Under the pieces are notes generated by a model. That model had not been told where the DNA came from. It searched no databases and was given only the letters and a program-made list of their open reading frames with translations. Position numbers and translations under genes: made by a program. From Bacteroidota bacterium (lineage in GTDB: Bacteria; Bacteroidota; Bacteroidia; Chitinophagales; Chitinophagaceae), in contig JAFEAE010000005.1 of assembly GCA_018266575.1 (NCBI GenBank), forward strand, positions 1-53,873: a stretch of 53,873 nt of DNA. The letters are read 5' to 3'. Shown piece by piece: positions 42,574 to 51,705 of this stretch (position 1 is the first letter of the stretch; each line of letters begins with the position of its first letter).

Positions 42574-44130
42574 ATGAAAAGGCCATACTCTTTTACCATG
42601 AATTTCTGTAACAGTTCTTTATTGCTTGCTGTTTTTCTATTACTAAACATGATTGCTTTTTCCCAGGATGTGATCACGGTTAGGGCCGGAAGCCCGGGAG
42701 CTGTAATCAATAAAAATATTTATGGGCACTTTTCCGAGCACCTCGGCCATTGCATTTATAATGGCTTTTATGTTGGCGATACCAATAAAACCATACCTAA
42801 TACTGCCGGCGTACGTAATGATGTAATTGCTGCATTGCGCAAATTGAAAATCCCTTTGCTTCGCTGGCCGGGCGGATGTTTTGCTGATACCTATCATTGG
42901 AAAGATGGCATTGGCCCGAAAGATAAACGTCCGACTATTGTAAACAAATGGTGGGGCGGCGTAACGGAGGATAATAGTTTCGGTACGCACGATTTTTTAA
43001 ATATGTGTGAAGAACTTGGAGCTGAACCTTACCTGTGCGGCAACGTAGGAAGCGGAACGGTGCAGGAACTTGCCGATTGGGTGCAATACACCACATTCGA
43101 TGGCAAAAGCCCGATGAGTGATTTACGCAGGGCAAATGGACGCGAGAAACCATGGAACGTAAAATACTGGGGCATCGGCAATGAAGCCTGGGGTTGTGGT
43201 GGCAACATGCGCCCGGAATATTATGCAGATAATTTCCGCAAGTATGTAAATTTTATGGGAGGCAATGTATTCCGCATCGCTTCCGGTGCAAGTTCATCGG
43301 ATTATCAATGGACAGAAACGCTGATGAAAAATATTCCGACATATCTTATTGATGGAATCGGCATGCATCATTATGCAGTTATTGATTGGGACCACAAAAG
43401 TTCTGCTACCAATTTTACCGAACAACAATATTTCACCACCATGCAACGGGCATTGTTAATGGAAGAATATGTTACCAAACATTCTGCTATCATGGATAAA
43501 TATGATTCTGCAAAAAAAGTAGCGCTTGTTGTAGACGAATGGGGAGGTTGGTATGATGTAGAGCCGGGAACAAACCCCGGGTTTTTATTTCAGCAGAATA
43601 CAATGCGTGATGCCATGATCGCCGGGGTAACACTGAATATTTTTAACAATCACTGCGACCGTGTGCGTATGGCTAATCTTGCACAAACCATAAATGTATT
43701 GCAGGCTGTAATCCTCACCGATAAAGAAAAAATAATATTGACGCCTACATATCATGTAATGGAAATGTATAATGTGCACCAGGATGCAACGCTGTTGCCG
43801 GTTTCAGTAAAAACAACAGATTACACATTGAACAATGAAAAATTGCCCGCGATCTCTGCATCCGCATCAAAAGATAAAAACGGGGCAATGCATATTTCTG
43901 TAGTAAATATTGATGCAGAAAAAAAACAGGATGTTACCATAAATGTAGAGGGAGCAACATTCAAAACAATTACAGGAAGGCTACTTTCATCGCCAAAAAT
44001 ACAGGACCACAATACATTTGACAACCCGGAGAAAGTAAAACCTTCTTCGTTTACTGGTTTCCGTTATACAGGCAATTCTGTTTCCATGCAACTTCCGCCT
44101 GCATCGGTTGTTGTGCTGGAAGTAAAATAA
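42574..44130 (+). CDS. Secreted alpha-N-arabinofuranosidase, GH51
   Basis: A 518-aa retaining glycosidase that removes arabinose from arabinan or arabinoxylan. A signal peptide ends at MIAFSQ. GHFSEHLGHCIYNG opens the barrel, LRWPGGCFADTYHW is the conserved substrate strand, Glu204 in WGIGNEAWG is the acid/base and Glu323 in VVDEWGGWYD is the nucleophile. A C-terminal beta-sandwich of about 140 residues follows. The ATG at 42574 was chosen; a further-upstream TTG at 42553 is unlikely and 42598 is possible. No sugar uptake genes are near, so it is not part of a polysaccharide-utilisation locus here. Confidence 0.93.
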   Translation: MKRPYSFTMNFCNSSLLLAVFLLLNMIAFSQDVITVRAGSPGAVINKNIYGHFSEHLGHCIYNGFYVGDTNKTIPNTAGVRNDVIAALRKLKIPLLRWPGGCFADTYHWKDGIGPKDKRPTIVNKWWGGVTEDNSFGTHDFLNMCEELGAEPYLCGNVGSGTVQELADWVQYTTFDGKSPMSDLRRANGREKPWNVKYWGIGNEAWGCGGNMRPEYYADNFRKYVNFMGGNVFRIASGASSSDYQWTETLMKNIPTYLIDGIGMHHYAVIDWDHKSSATNFTEQQYFTTMQRALLMEEYVTKHSAIMDKYDSAKKVALVVDEWGGWYDVEPGTNPGFLFQQNTMRDAMIAGVTLNIFNNHCDRVRMANLAQTINVLQAVILTDKEKIILTPTYHVMEMYNVHQDATLLPVSVKTTDYTLNNEKLPAISASASKDKNGAMHISVVNIDAEKKQDVTINVEGATFKTITGRLLSSPKIQDHNTFDNPEKVKPSSFTGFRYTGNSVSMQLPPASVVVLEVK

Positions 44131-44170
44131 AACCGGTGCCCATACTGCAAGCTTTTCTTAACTTCATGGC

Positions 44171-45040
44171 ATGCTGAAGAAATCAACTATTCAGTTGTTG
44201 CGCTTTCATTTTTCACTTTTCCTGATGCCCGTGTATTGGTTTGCATTGAGCCAGGTAGTAAACAAAAACTGGTTAGATGCAATTTTGATCTTTGGCATCC
44301 TGCATGTATTGGTCTATCCTGCAAGCAATGGGTATAATAGTTATATGGACCGCGATGAAACGAGCATTGGTGGAATCAAAAATCCATTGCAACCAACCAA
44401 AGAGCTATTTTATACCACGGTTGTAATGGATGTTCTTGCCATTGCATTAAGCACACTGATCAGCATGTATTTTGTCGCCGGCATTGCTGCATATATTCTT
44501 GCATCGAGGGCATATAGCAATAGAAATACCAGGTTGAAAAAATATCCGGTTATCGGTTATCTCACCGTAATTATTTTCCAGGGGGCAATTACATTTTTCT
44601 TAGTGTATCATGGAAGCCACACAGAAAAATCATTGAATGTGCCGAAAGAAGCAATGCTCGCAAGCTCGTTACTTATCGGAGGGTTTTATCCGCTAACTCA
44701 AATCTATCAACATGAAGCCGATTTAAAAGACGGAGTAAAAACGATCAGTTACATACTTGGTTACAGGGGCACATTCGTTTTTACGGGTATTGTATATCTT
44801 TTGGCCTTCCTTGTCCTCGCTTATTACTTTTTTGTTTCGCTTGAAATAAGAGAGTTTGTTGTGCTGGCAACCTTTATGTTGCCAATCATCGTTTACTTTT
44901 TTACTTGGGCAATAAAGGTTTGGAAAGATGAACAGCAAGCCAATTTTAATAATACGATGCGGATGAATATTATCGCTTCTTTATGCACCACTATTGGCTT
45001 TATAGTTGTATTACTTATGAATGAAATGATAAAAACCTGA
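44171..45040 (+). CDS. UbiA-family prenyltransferase
   Basis: A 289-aa membrane protein with about nine helices. The first Asp-rich motif is in NGYNSYMDRDETSIGG (Asn56, Asp60, Asp62). The second is HEADLKDG (Glu182, Asp184, Asp187). These bind Mg2+ and prenyl diphosphate. In known members the acceptor is an aromatic ring or related head group. It lies 40 bp after GH51 but belongs by function with the type III polyketide synthase 39 bp downstream, whose product could be the acceptor. The pairing is inference. Confidence 0.9.
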   Translation: MLKKSTIQLLRFHFSLFLMPVYWFALSQVVNKNWLDAILIFGILHVLVYPASNGYNSYMDRDETSIGGIKNPLQPTKELFYTTVVMDVLAIALSTLISMYFVAGIAAYILASRAYSNRNTRLKKYPVIGYLTVIIFQGAITFFLVYHGSHTEKSLNVPKEAMLASSLLIGGFYPLTQIYQHEADLKDGVKTISYILGYRGTFVFTGIVYLLAFLVLAYYFFVSLEIREFVVLATFMLPIIVYFFTWAIKVWKDEQQANFNNTMRMNIIASLCTTIGFIVVLLMNEMIKT

Positions 45041-45079
45041 AAGCGCAGGATTTCGTACATTCAATCAAGAATAGATATT

Positions 45080-46168
45080 TTGAGTAAAATAATTTCCATT
45101 GGTACAGCTTTGCCTTCATTCAGGCATAAACAAGATGATATCCTTCATTTCATGCAGCATATTTATGCAATGAATGAAAATGATAAACGAAAATTAAAAT
45201 TCCTCTATCATCAAAGCAGCATCGAATACCGCTATTCTGTAATTCCCGATTACAGCCGTCAGGCAAGCGATTGGAAATTTTACCCTCATTCAGAAAACCT
45301 TGAGCCGTTTCCCTCATTAGAACAAAGAATGAGTTGGTATAACAAATATGCTGCACCGCTTTCTATTGATGCGATTCGCGATTGTATCGGAAATATCATT
45401 AGTCATAAAGAGATCACGCACCTTATCACAGTAAGTTGTACAGGAATGAGCGCTCCCGGACTTGATTTGCAGGTAATGGAACTGATGGATCTGCCCAAAA
45501 ATATTTTCCGCACTTCTATAAATTTCATGGGTTGCTATGCCGCTATTCATGCAATGAAACTTGCCGATGCCATTTGCAATACAGACATAAATGCAAAAGT
45601 GCTTATTGTTGCAACGGAATTATGCACATTGCATTTTCAACGCGAAAATACGATTGATAATATTGCATCGAGTTTGTTGTTTGCTGATGGGTCAGCTGCT
45701 ACATTAATAGTTCCGGATAATAACTCAGCAAAGGGGATTCATTTGGAACATTTTTATTCTGAAGTTGTGACGAAAGGGAAAAAAGATATGGCATGGGAAT
45801 TATCATCAACAGGTTTTTTAATGACCTTAAGCGGTTATGTTCCCAATCTTATTGAAGAAGATTTTGAAATGCTTACACAAAAAGCATTTTTAAAAAATAA
45901 TATTTCAAAAAAAGAGATCACACATTGGTGCATTCATCCCGGCGGAAAAAAAATTATTGAAGCTATTCAGAAAAGCCTGCGTCTTACCAACGGAGAATTA
46001 GACAAGAGTTACGAAATATTAAAGCAGTATGGCAATATGTCTTCGCCAACTATCTTATTTGTTCTCAAAAAAATATTACCCGGTATCAAATACAACGGAT
46101 CTGAAAAAATATTCGGTACTGCATTCGGCCCGGGGCTTACTATGGAAACGTTCCTCGCTACAGCATAG
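45080..46168 (+). CDS. Type III polyketide synthase (chalcone/stilbene synthase-like)
   Basis: A 362-aa homodimeric thiolase-fold enzyme that condenses an acyl-CoA starter with malonyl-CoA to make pyrones, resorcinols or phloroglucinols. Its triad is visible: Cys152 in FMGCYAA, His286 in IHPGGK and Asn319 in GNMSSPT. VSCTGMSAPGLDLQ and AFGPGLTME are further signatures. The start is TTG at 45080, immediately before the conserved SKIISIGTALPSFRHKQ opening. A UbiA gene precedes it; a methyltransferase and an FAD oxidoreductase follow after a convergent gene. Starter and product cannot be read from sequence. Confidence 0.94.
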   Translation: MSKIISIGTALPSFRHKQDDILHFMQHIYAMNENDKRKLKFLYHQSSIEYRYSVIPDYSRQASDWKFYPHSENLEPFPSLEQRMSWYNKYAAPLSIDAIRDCIGNIISHKEITHLITVSCTGMSAPGLDLQVMELMDLPKNIFRTSINFMGCYAAIHAMKLADAICNTDINAKVLIVATELCTLHFQRENTIDNIASSLLFADGSAATLIVPDNNSAKGIHLEHFYSEVVTKGKKDMAWELSSTGFLMTLSGYVPNLIEEDFEMLTQKAFLKNNISKKEITHWCIHPGGKKIIEAIQKSLRLTNGELDKSYEILKQYGNMSSPTILFVLKKILPGIKYNGSEKIFGTAFGPGLTMETFLATA

Positions 46169-46183
46169 ATATACCCAAAAAAA

Positions 46184-46248
46184 CTACACGGGCGAACAAG
46201 GCATAAACTGCATTAAAATATGCTGAACGCCCATGTAGTACATTTTTA
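46184..46248. terminator. Bidirectional terminator after the polyketide synthase gene
   Basis: The arms CTACACGGGCG (46184-46194) and CGCCCATGTAG (46228-46238) pair at 10 of 11 positions. A T5 run follows on the plus strand and an A7 run precedes it. It lies between convergent gene ends at 46168 and 46269. Confidence 0.65.
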
Positions 46249-46268
46249 CTGGTAAGGTTTAATGTATA

Positions 46269-46694
46269 TTATTCGACCGACAAATTGGTTACTTCTTTAA
46301 CACGCACTCTTTCCAATTTTATCTTTTTTATAATTTTTGATTTCCCATCGGAAATTTCCAACGTATAAAGTCCTTCATCTGCCTGGTCGAAATTGTAGTC
46401 TTTAGAAAAACGCCCTGTCCCTTTTTCTGTAAGAAAATTACTGATAGAATTTCCTTCTGCATCTTTTAGTGAAACATACAATCTCTTGGTCTCCGCTTTA
46501 TCAATAAACAGGCGGATAATCTCTGAATTTCCGAGTTTATGTATGGTAACAGAAAATGATTCGGCTTTAACGGCAACACCTGTTTTTGCAAAACGATTGA
46601 ACAAAGGTGATTTTGCAGATGCAAAATTTGGAACCGCAACAAATGAGCAGCCTGCTATCAATAAAGCTGCTACTGGTTTTAAGAGTGTTTTCAT
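46269..46694 (-). CDS. Small secreted beta-rich protein
   Basis: A 141-aa protein with a signal peptide ending near ASA (PNFASAKSP). The rest alternates beta strands, with SEIIRLFIDKAETKRLYVSL and DEGLYTLEISDGKSKIIKKI. It resembles small DUF3244-like or C-terminal sorting-type immunoglobulin folds of Bacteroidota. No catalytic residues. It splits the polyketide cluster in opposite orientation. A possible -7 box, TATCTTTG, lies far upstream at 46911-46918 on the minus strand. Confidence 0.75.
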   Translation of the reverse strand: MKTLLKPVAALLIAGCSFVAVPNFASAKSPLFNRFAKTGVAVKAESFSVTIHKLGNSEIIRLFIDKAETKRLYVSLKDAEGNSISNFLTEKGTGRFSKDYNFDQADEGLYTLEISDGKSKIIKKIKLERVRVKEVTNLSVE

Positions 46695-47187
46695 GACTTT
46701 AATTTTTTTAGTTTATAATTTTTATTTCTTTTCTTCAACAATACATGCAATAGCTGTCACAGATCATTCCTGCACAACAGCAGGGCATCAGCAATTAGTT
46801 AGCCTGGTAAATTGAATTGTTGGTTTAAAGAAAGACCGGTCGTTTTTACAAATGTTGCCCAGCATTTTTCTATTAACTTTTTGATAATATCGTTTCTGAG
46901 CTTTGAAAACCAAAGATAGGAAATTTTTCGTACGAATAATATCCTATTTTAAAATCTTTCTGCTTTTCTTCTTCATTTAACATTTTCTTTATTTCCGGAG
47001 ATAAATGAAAATGTTTTTGCTTTCAGTAACTACTTTCCGAATAGCGTGCCAATACCTACTCTGTTGAAAGTCAATACTGACGGTTATTTCAGAAAAACTC
47101 AAGGTGTATTATTTCCGGACATTTTGTGTTGCTTTTTGATACAGAACAAATACTTTTTTCCTTCAAATAGCTGTGTAAATTGCAGGA
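46695..47187. other. 493-bp gene-free interval inside the polyketide cluster
   Basis: No credible gene on either strand. A minus-strand -7 box TATCTTTG lies at 46911-46918 and would give the secreted protein gene a leader of about 210 nt; no -33 element was found. A 10-bp palindrome TTCGTACGAA lies at 46927-46936, right upstream of that box. The rest is A/T-rich. Confidence 0.45.
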
Positions 47188-47886
47188 ATGGATTTTCGCA
47201 ACCGATCAAATGAGAAAGAATTGCTCGACCGTGATGATATTCCGTTCAATGATATAAAGCAAAACATGCATGAACTGAATATCATCAATTCCACACTTGG
47301 CGGCCACCAGGTAACATTGCACGGGCTACAACAACTAATCGGTGATAAAAAAGAAATAACCATTTGTGAGATTGGTTGTGGTGGAGGCGATAACTTATAT
47401 GTTTTGAAACAATGGTGTGAGAAGAACAATATAAAACTACATGCCATTGGTGTAGATATAAACTCACATTGCATCGAATATGCAAGATCGAAAACCGAAA
47501 ATAAAAATATAGAGTTTATTACCAGCGATTACCAGGCAGTTCATTTTCAAAATAAACCGGATATTATTTTTTCCTCTTTGTTCTGCCATCATTTTACCAG
47601 CGAGGAGTTGTTGCAAATGCTTGCCTGGATGAGAAACAATGCTACCACCGGTTTCTTTATAAATGACCTGCACAGGAATTTTTTTGCTTATCATTCTATA
47701 AAATGGATCACCAGGTTTTTTTCAAGATCGTACCTTGTAAAAAATGATGCGCCGTTATCTGTGCTTAGAGGTTTCAGCAGGAAAGAATGGGTAACGTTGT
47801 TACAACAAGCCGGTATAAAAAAATTTTCAGTGCAATGGAAATGGGCTTTCCGCTGGCTGATCATTGCTGCAAATGAAAAACAATGA
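47188..47886 (+). CDS. Class I SAM-dependent methyltransferase
   Basis: A 232-aa protein. Motif I is ICEIGCGGGDNLYVL (about 68-82), an acidic residue follows in GVDINSHCIEYA, and a later motif is DIIFSSLFCHHF. LHRNFFAYHSIKWITRFF replaces the usual lid. It belongs with small-molecule (often quinone or phenol) methyltransferases. Its stop overlaps the FAD oxidoreductase start (ATGA), so the two are coupled, matching a polyketide-tailoring pair. Confidence 0.88.
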   Translation: MDFRNRSNEKELLDRDDIPFNDIKQNMHELNIINSTLGGHQVTLHGLQQLIGDKKEITICEIGCGGGDNLYVLKQWCEKNNIKLHAIGVDINSHCIEYARSKTENKNIEFITSDYQAVHFQNKPDIIFSSLFCHHFTSEELLQMLAWMRNNATTGFFINDLHRNFFAYHSIKWITRFFSRSYLVKNDAPLSVLRGFSRKEWVTLLQQAGIKKFSVQWKWAFRWLIIAANEKQ

Positions 47887-49028
47887 ACAGGGAAAACACT
47901 ATTACTTATGATGTTTGCATCGTTGGAGGAGGGCTCGCCGGCCTTGCTTTATCCATCCAGTTAGCCAACGCAGGATATGAGGTTGCGCTTTTTGAAAAAG
48001 AAAAATATCCATTCCACAAAGTTTGTGGCGAGTATATCAGTTTTGAAAACTGGAATTTTTTGGAAGAATTAGGATTACCATTAAGTGACTGGAACCTGCC
48101 GGTAATCAAACGCCTGAAAATATCATCTCCAAATGGAAATTACCTGGAAAGCGATCTTGCATTAGGTGGTTTTGGCATCAGCCGCTATAAAATTGATGCA
48201 GCGCTTGCAGATATTGCAAGATCGGTTGGTGTACATCTTTTTGAAGAACATAAGGTCACTGATATAATGTTCGAAAAAAATAATTTTCACATCTGCACAT
48301 CTGCAGTAACCTTTAATGCAAAAGTTGTTTGCGGAAGTTTTGGCAAACGCAGTAATCTCGATGTTCGCTGGAAGCGTAATTTCACGCGAAAAAAAAATAA
48401 CAAGCTCAATAATTATATCGGTGTAAAATATCATATCAAAACAAAATTTTCGCCGGACCTTATTGCTTTGCATAATTTTCAAAACGGTTATTGCGGCATT
48501 TCCCAGATCGAAGCAAATAAATATTGCCTATGTTATTTAACCACAGCAGAAAATCTTCGCATTAGTAATAATTCGATTGCAGAAATGGAAAAAAATATTT
48601 TGCGGCGTAACCCTTTTTTGGAAACCATTTTCTCATCTTCTACGTTTTTGTTTAAACAACCTGTAACTATTTCCCAAATAAGCTTTGAACGAAAACAAAA
48701 AGTAGAAAACCATGTATTAATGATAGGCGATGCTGCAGGTATGATCACACCTTTGTGCGGAAATGGAATGAGCATGGCCTTGCATGGAAGCAAGATCGCG
48801 TGCAAATACATCATTGCATTTTTAAAAAACGAGATCATACGTGCAGAGATGGAACAACAATATACAGACGAATGGAACAAATGTTTTAGTAAAAGGGTTT
48901 TCGCCGGAAGGATTATTCAACGTTTTTTTGGGAGCGAATTTTTATCTAATATTTTAATCAGAATACTCCGACCTTTTCCTAAATTTATTTCTTATTTGAT
49001 CCGGTTAACACATGGAACACCTTACTAA
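47883..49028 (+). CDS. FAD-dependent monooxygenase/reductase (geranylgeranyl-reductase- or hydroxylase-like)
   Basis: A 381-aa flavoprotein. The N-terminal GGGLAGLALSIQLANAGYEV is the FAD-binding Rossmann motif. CGEYISFENWNFLEELG follows, and LMIGDAAGMITPLCGNGMSMA is the GD motif near the FAD ribityl. This plan is shared by aromatic hydroxylases, halogenases and prenyl reductases; the sequence alone does not choose. It overlaps the methyltransferase by 4 nt and the DUF5723 gene by 17 nt. In the context of a type III polyketide synthase, ring hydroxylation is most likely. Confidence 0.85.
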   Translation: MNRENTITYDVCIVGGGLAGLALSIQLANAGYEVALFEKEKYPFHKVCGEYISFENWNFLEELGLPLSDWNLPVIKRLKISSPNGNYLESDLALGGFGISRYKIDAALADIARSVGVHLFEEHKVTDIMFEKNNFHICTSAVTFNAKVVCGSFGKRSNLDVRWKRNFTRKKNNKLNNYIGVKYHIKTKFSPDLIALHNFQNGYCGISQIEANKYCLCYLTTAENLRISNNSIAEMEKNILRRNPFLETIFSSSTFLFKQPVTISQISFERKQKVENHVLMIGDAAGMITPLCGNGMSMALHGSKIACKYIIAFLKNEIIRAEMEQQYTDEWNKCFSKRVFAGRIIQRFFGSEFLSNILIRILRPFPKFISYLIRLTHGTPY

Positions 49029-50472
49029 GAAAAAACCTTATCTGTTTGTTATTATTTTTTTCTATGCATTTTCCTCAATCACATTTGGGCAGAATTATAA
49101 AGCTATTCAAGGCTCTTCGTTTGCCGGAAGCCTTGGTGTTGGTAACAATCCTGCATCGATAGTAAATACGCCGTTTCCCTGGGACGTAGATCTTTTTTCC
49201 TTGCAGATAACAAATGCAACAAATGTTTTTACCGTAAATAAATTCTCATTGCTTTCTTCACCGAAAAAAGCAAGTTTTTCAATTGATGCCGGCGATTACA
49301 AACGGCGTGATGATTTTAATTTTAATGTCAACCTGCTAAATACACGTGTTGCCTTTGGAAGAAAACGTGCCATCGCATTAGGCATTAATTTACGCGGTTA
49401 CGGTAATGTGTATTCAGATGCGTATAATTATAATGATTCACTGGTCAACATCCGGCAATTTTTAAATGTGAACAATCCATCCGTGCCATACAATGGGCAT
49501 TTTACTACAAGCAGCTGGATGGAAATTTTTCTTACGTACAGCCAAACCATCATGGAAAATGAAACTGGCAGATTGAATGGTGGTATCACCTTAAAGGTAA
49601 ACCGTAGCATCTCCGGCGCTTTCGGGCAATTACAAAATGGGTTGGTTTCATTTCATAATGATGGCGCCACTTCGTATTATACCATAACCGGAGCCAACGC
49701 GAATTATGGCTACTCGTTCAATTATGATGACATTTCGGGAAATAAATCCAATTCACAAAATGTAAAAGATTTTATTAAGGATACACGTGGAAGTTTTTCG
49801 GTCGATCTTGGTGCAGAATATATTATTACCCCGGAATCGACGGGAATTTATGGAGATGACAATGATTATTTTGAGTATGACTGGAAAATCGGTGTTGCAT
49901 TATTAAACCTCGGACGCAATCAATATAAGTACGGAAGCCAGAGCAGGGCTATTGCGCAGCCAAAAACCAATGTTCCCGATTCGGTGTTGGACAGCAAATT
50001 TGATTTTATTGAAAGTTTTGCAGGATTTAATGACAGTCTCTCCACTGTTGTCAATAGTTTCAACACACTCGATGGAAAATTTCATATACGCGATCCTGCA
50101 CGCTTGGTGATCAACGTTGACAGGCCATTACAAAATGATTTTTATATCAACGCAGATCTTTCACTGAATCTTGCAAAGCTTTTAGCCGGCAAAAACCTGT
50201 ACGTCCATGAAATAAACCTGATCACGGTAACACCAAGATGGGAAACAAGGCGATGGGGTGTTTATCTGCCGGTGCAATATAATACCGATAATAAATTTTG
50301 GGTGGGGCTTGCCTTCAAGGCTGGGCCATTATTACTAGGGTTGCACAACCTCGCATATCTGTTTTCAAAATCAAGCCTGCAAAACGGCGGTGGCTATCTT
50401 GCATTAATTATACGGCCTTCAAAAAAAACATCAGGTAAAAAAGAAAAAATACTGGAGTGCCCTAAGTTGTAG
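49012..50472 (+). CDS. DUF5723 family outer-membrane protein
   Basis: A 486-aa protein with a signal peptide (LFVIIFFYAFSSITFGQ). It is strongly beta-rich, with NPASIVNTPFPWDVDLFSLQ and many alternating strands, and closes with GGGYLALIIRP, as in DUF5723 barrels. The role of DUF5723 is unknown; lipid or hydrophobic cargo transport is conceivable. The start lies inside the FAD gene (17-nt overlap), so it is translationally coupled to the tailoring enzymes. Confidence 0.8.
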   Translation: MEHLTKKKPYLFVIIFFYAFSSITFGQNYKAIQGSSFAGSLGVGNNPASIVNTPFPWDVDLFSLQITNATNVFTVNKFSLLSSPKKASFSIDAGDYKRRDDFNFNVNLLNTRVAFGRKRAIALGINLRGYGNVYSDAYNYNDSLVNIRQFLNVNNPSVPYNGHFTTSSWMEIFLTYSQTIMENETGRLNGGITLKVNRSISGAFGQLQNGLVSFHNDGATSYYTITGANANYGYSFNYDDISGNKSNSQNVKDFIKDTRGSFSVDLGAEYIITPESTGIYGDDNDYFEYDWKIGVALLNLGRNQYKYGSQSRAIAQPKTNVPDSVLDSKFDFIESFAGFNDSLSTVVNSFNTLDGKFHIRDPARLVINVDRPLQNDFYINADLSLNLAKLLAGKNLYVHEINLITVTPRWETRRWGVYLPVQYNTDNKFWVGLAFKAGPLLLGLHNLAYLFSKSSLQNGGGYLALIIRPSKKTSGKKEKILECPKL

Positions 50473-50528
50473 CTTCAGATTATACATTTTCAAATTTTCG
50501 GATTACATTAGGTTTCAACAAGCCGCTT

Positions 50529-51296
50529 ATGAAAAAAACACTTGTTATTATTTTTCTTTTTGCAATCAATTCTGTCTTCGCACAAAAAGACCAGTTGTAT
50601 GTTTTTGATAAAGACTGGAAACCGGTAGCAATAGAAAAGGCCGTATATCTTATCCATGTGCAGGAAATCAGTGATTCATCGTGGCAGTGGGATTACTATA
50701 ATTTGTATGGACCGTTACTAAAGACAGAGCATTATAAAGATAAAGATGGCAACATATTGAATGGCAGCGCATATTATTACAATACCAAAGGTTTGTTAGA
50801 TTCATCAGGGAATTTTATTAATGGAAAAAGAGAAGGAGATTTTTGGAAATTAAGCGAAGACAGCCTGAGTTGGAAATTCAAATACGTTTATAAAAATGAT
50901 TCTCTTGTTGAAACAATCGACATGGGTAAAAAAGATAGAGAAGATGCAAAAGAAGATTCGATTAAGAAGAGCAAAGGAATAAAAGAAAAAGAACGAGATG
51001 AGAAAGAATCTGAATTTCCCGGCGGAGATACAGGCTGGGCAAGATATCTCAACAAAAATCTAAAATATCCGGACAGGGCAGTAAATGGCAATTATGAAGG
51101 AATTGTGAGTATTGTATTCATTGTAGACAAAGAAGGAAATGTGATTGATCCTTATGTTGGCAAATCAGTAGAATATTCGCTTGATAATGAATCGTTGCTT
51201 ATTATTAAAAAATCGGGCAAATGGATACCCGCAATTCAGGATGGCAGAAAAGTAAAATCATACAAACTTCAACCAATTCAGTTTAAATTGCAATAA
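50529..51296 (+). CDS. Secreted protein with TonB C-terminal domain
   Basis: A 255-aa protein. A signal peptide ends near NSVFAQ. Residues about 60-115 have MORN-like strands (LNGSAYYYNTKGLLDSSGNF, GKREGDFWKL). A Lys/Glu-rich helical linker covers about 138-160. Residues about 163-255 are a TonB_C domain (LNKNLKYPDRAVNGNYEGIV, VIDPYVGKSVEYSLDNES). There is a signal peptide but no extra membrane helix, so it may be periplasmic rather than a true energy transducer. Confidence 0.83.
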   Translation: MKKTLVIIFLFAINSVFAQKDQLYVFDKDWKPVAIEKAVYLIHVQEISDSSWQWDYYNLYGPLLKTEHYKDKDGNILNGSAYYYNTKGLLDSSGNFINGKREGDFWKLSEDSLSWKFKYVYKNDSLVETIDMGKKDREDAKEDSIKKSKGIKEKERDEKESEFPGGDTGWARYLNKNLKYPDRAVNGNYEGIVSIVFIVDKEGNVIDPYVGKSVEYSLDNESLLIIKKSGKWIPAIQDGRKVKSYKLQPIQFKLQ

Positions 51297-51339
51297 GCAA
51301 CCTGATCAAAAATAATTACCGTATTCTTATACAGGCATT

Positions 51340-51705
51340 ATGGAACAAAAGAAGACACTCATCCTTGGAGCTTCGGCTAACCCTGAACGTTATAGTTTTC
51401 TTGCAGTGAACCGCTTGCGTGCAACCGGCCATCCCGTAGTTGCTATCGGGCGGCAAAAAGTGAAAGTAGCAGATGTTGACGTTGAAACGGAAAAAAAAGA
51501 TTTCGATAAAATCGATACTGTTTCCCTATACCTGAACAGAAATAACCAAAGAGAATATTACGATTATATATTATCGTTACATCCCAAACGCATCATCTTT
51601 AACCCAGGTGCCGAGAATGATGAGCTTTACGAACTCGCAGAAAAGAACGGCATCATCCCGATGGAAGCATGCACGTTGGTTTTGTTAAGCACAGGGCAAT
51701 TCTGA
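51340..51705 (+). CDS. CoA-binding domain protein
   Basis: A 121-aa single-domain protein of the CoA_binding_2 family with a Rossmann fold. TLILGASANPERYSFLAVNRL is the nucleotide loop. IDTVSLYLNRNNQREYYDYI and KRIIFNPGAENDELYELAEKNG are the later strands. It closes with EACTLVLLSTGQF. Members bind CoA or a related nucleotide; the role is unknown. Confidence 0.9.
   Translation: MEQKKTLILGASANPERYSFLAVNRLRATGHPVVAIGRQKVKVADVDVETEKKDFDKIDTVSLYLNRNNQREYYDYILSLHPKRIIFNPGAENDELYELAEKNGIIPMEACTLVLLSTGQF

Noticed and set aside
42574..44130. GH51 and the esterase as parts of a polysaccharide-utilisation locus
   Set aside because: They are about 32 kb apart and no SusC/SusD-type genes are in the window.
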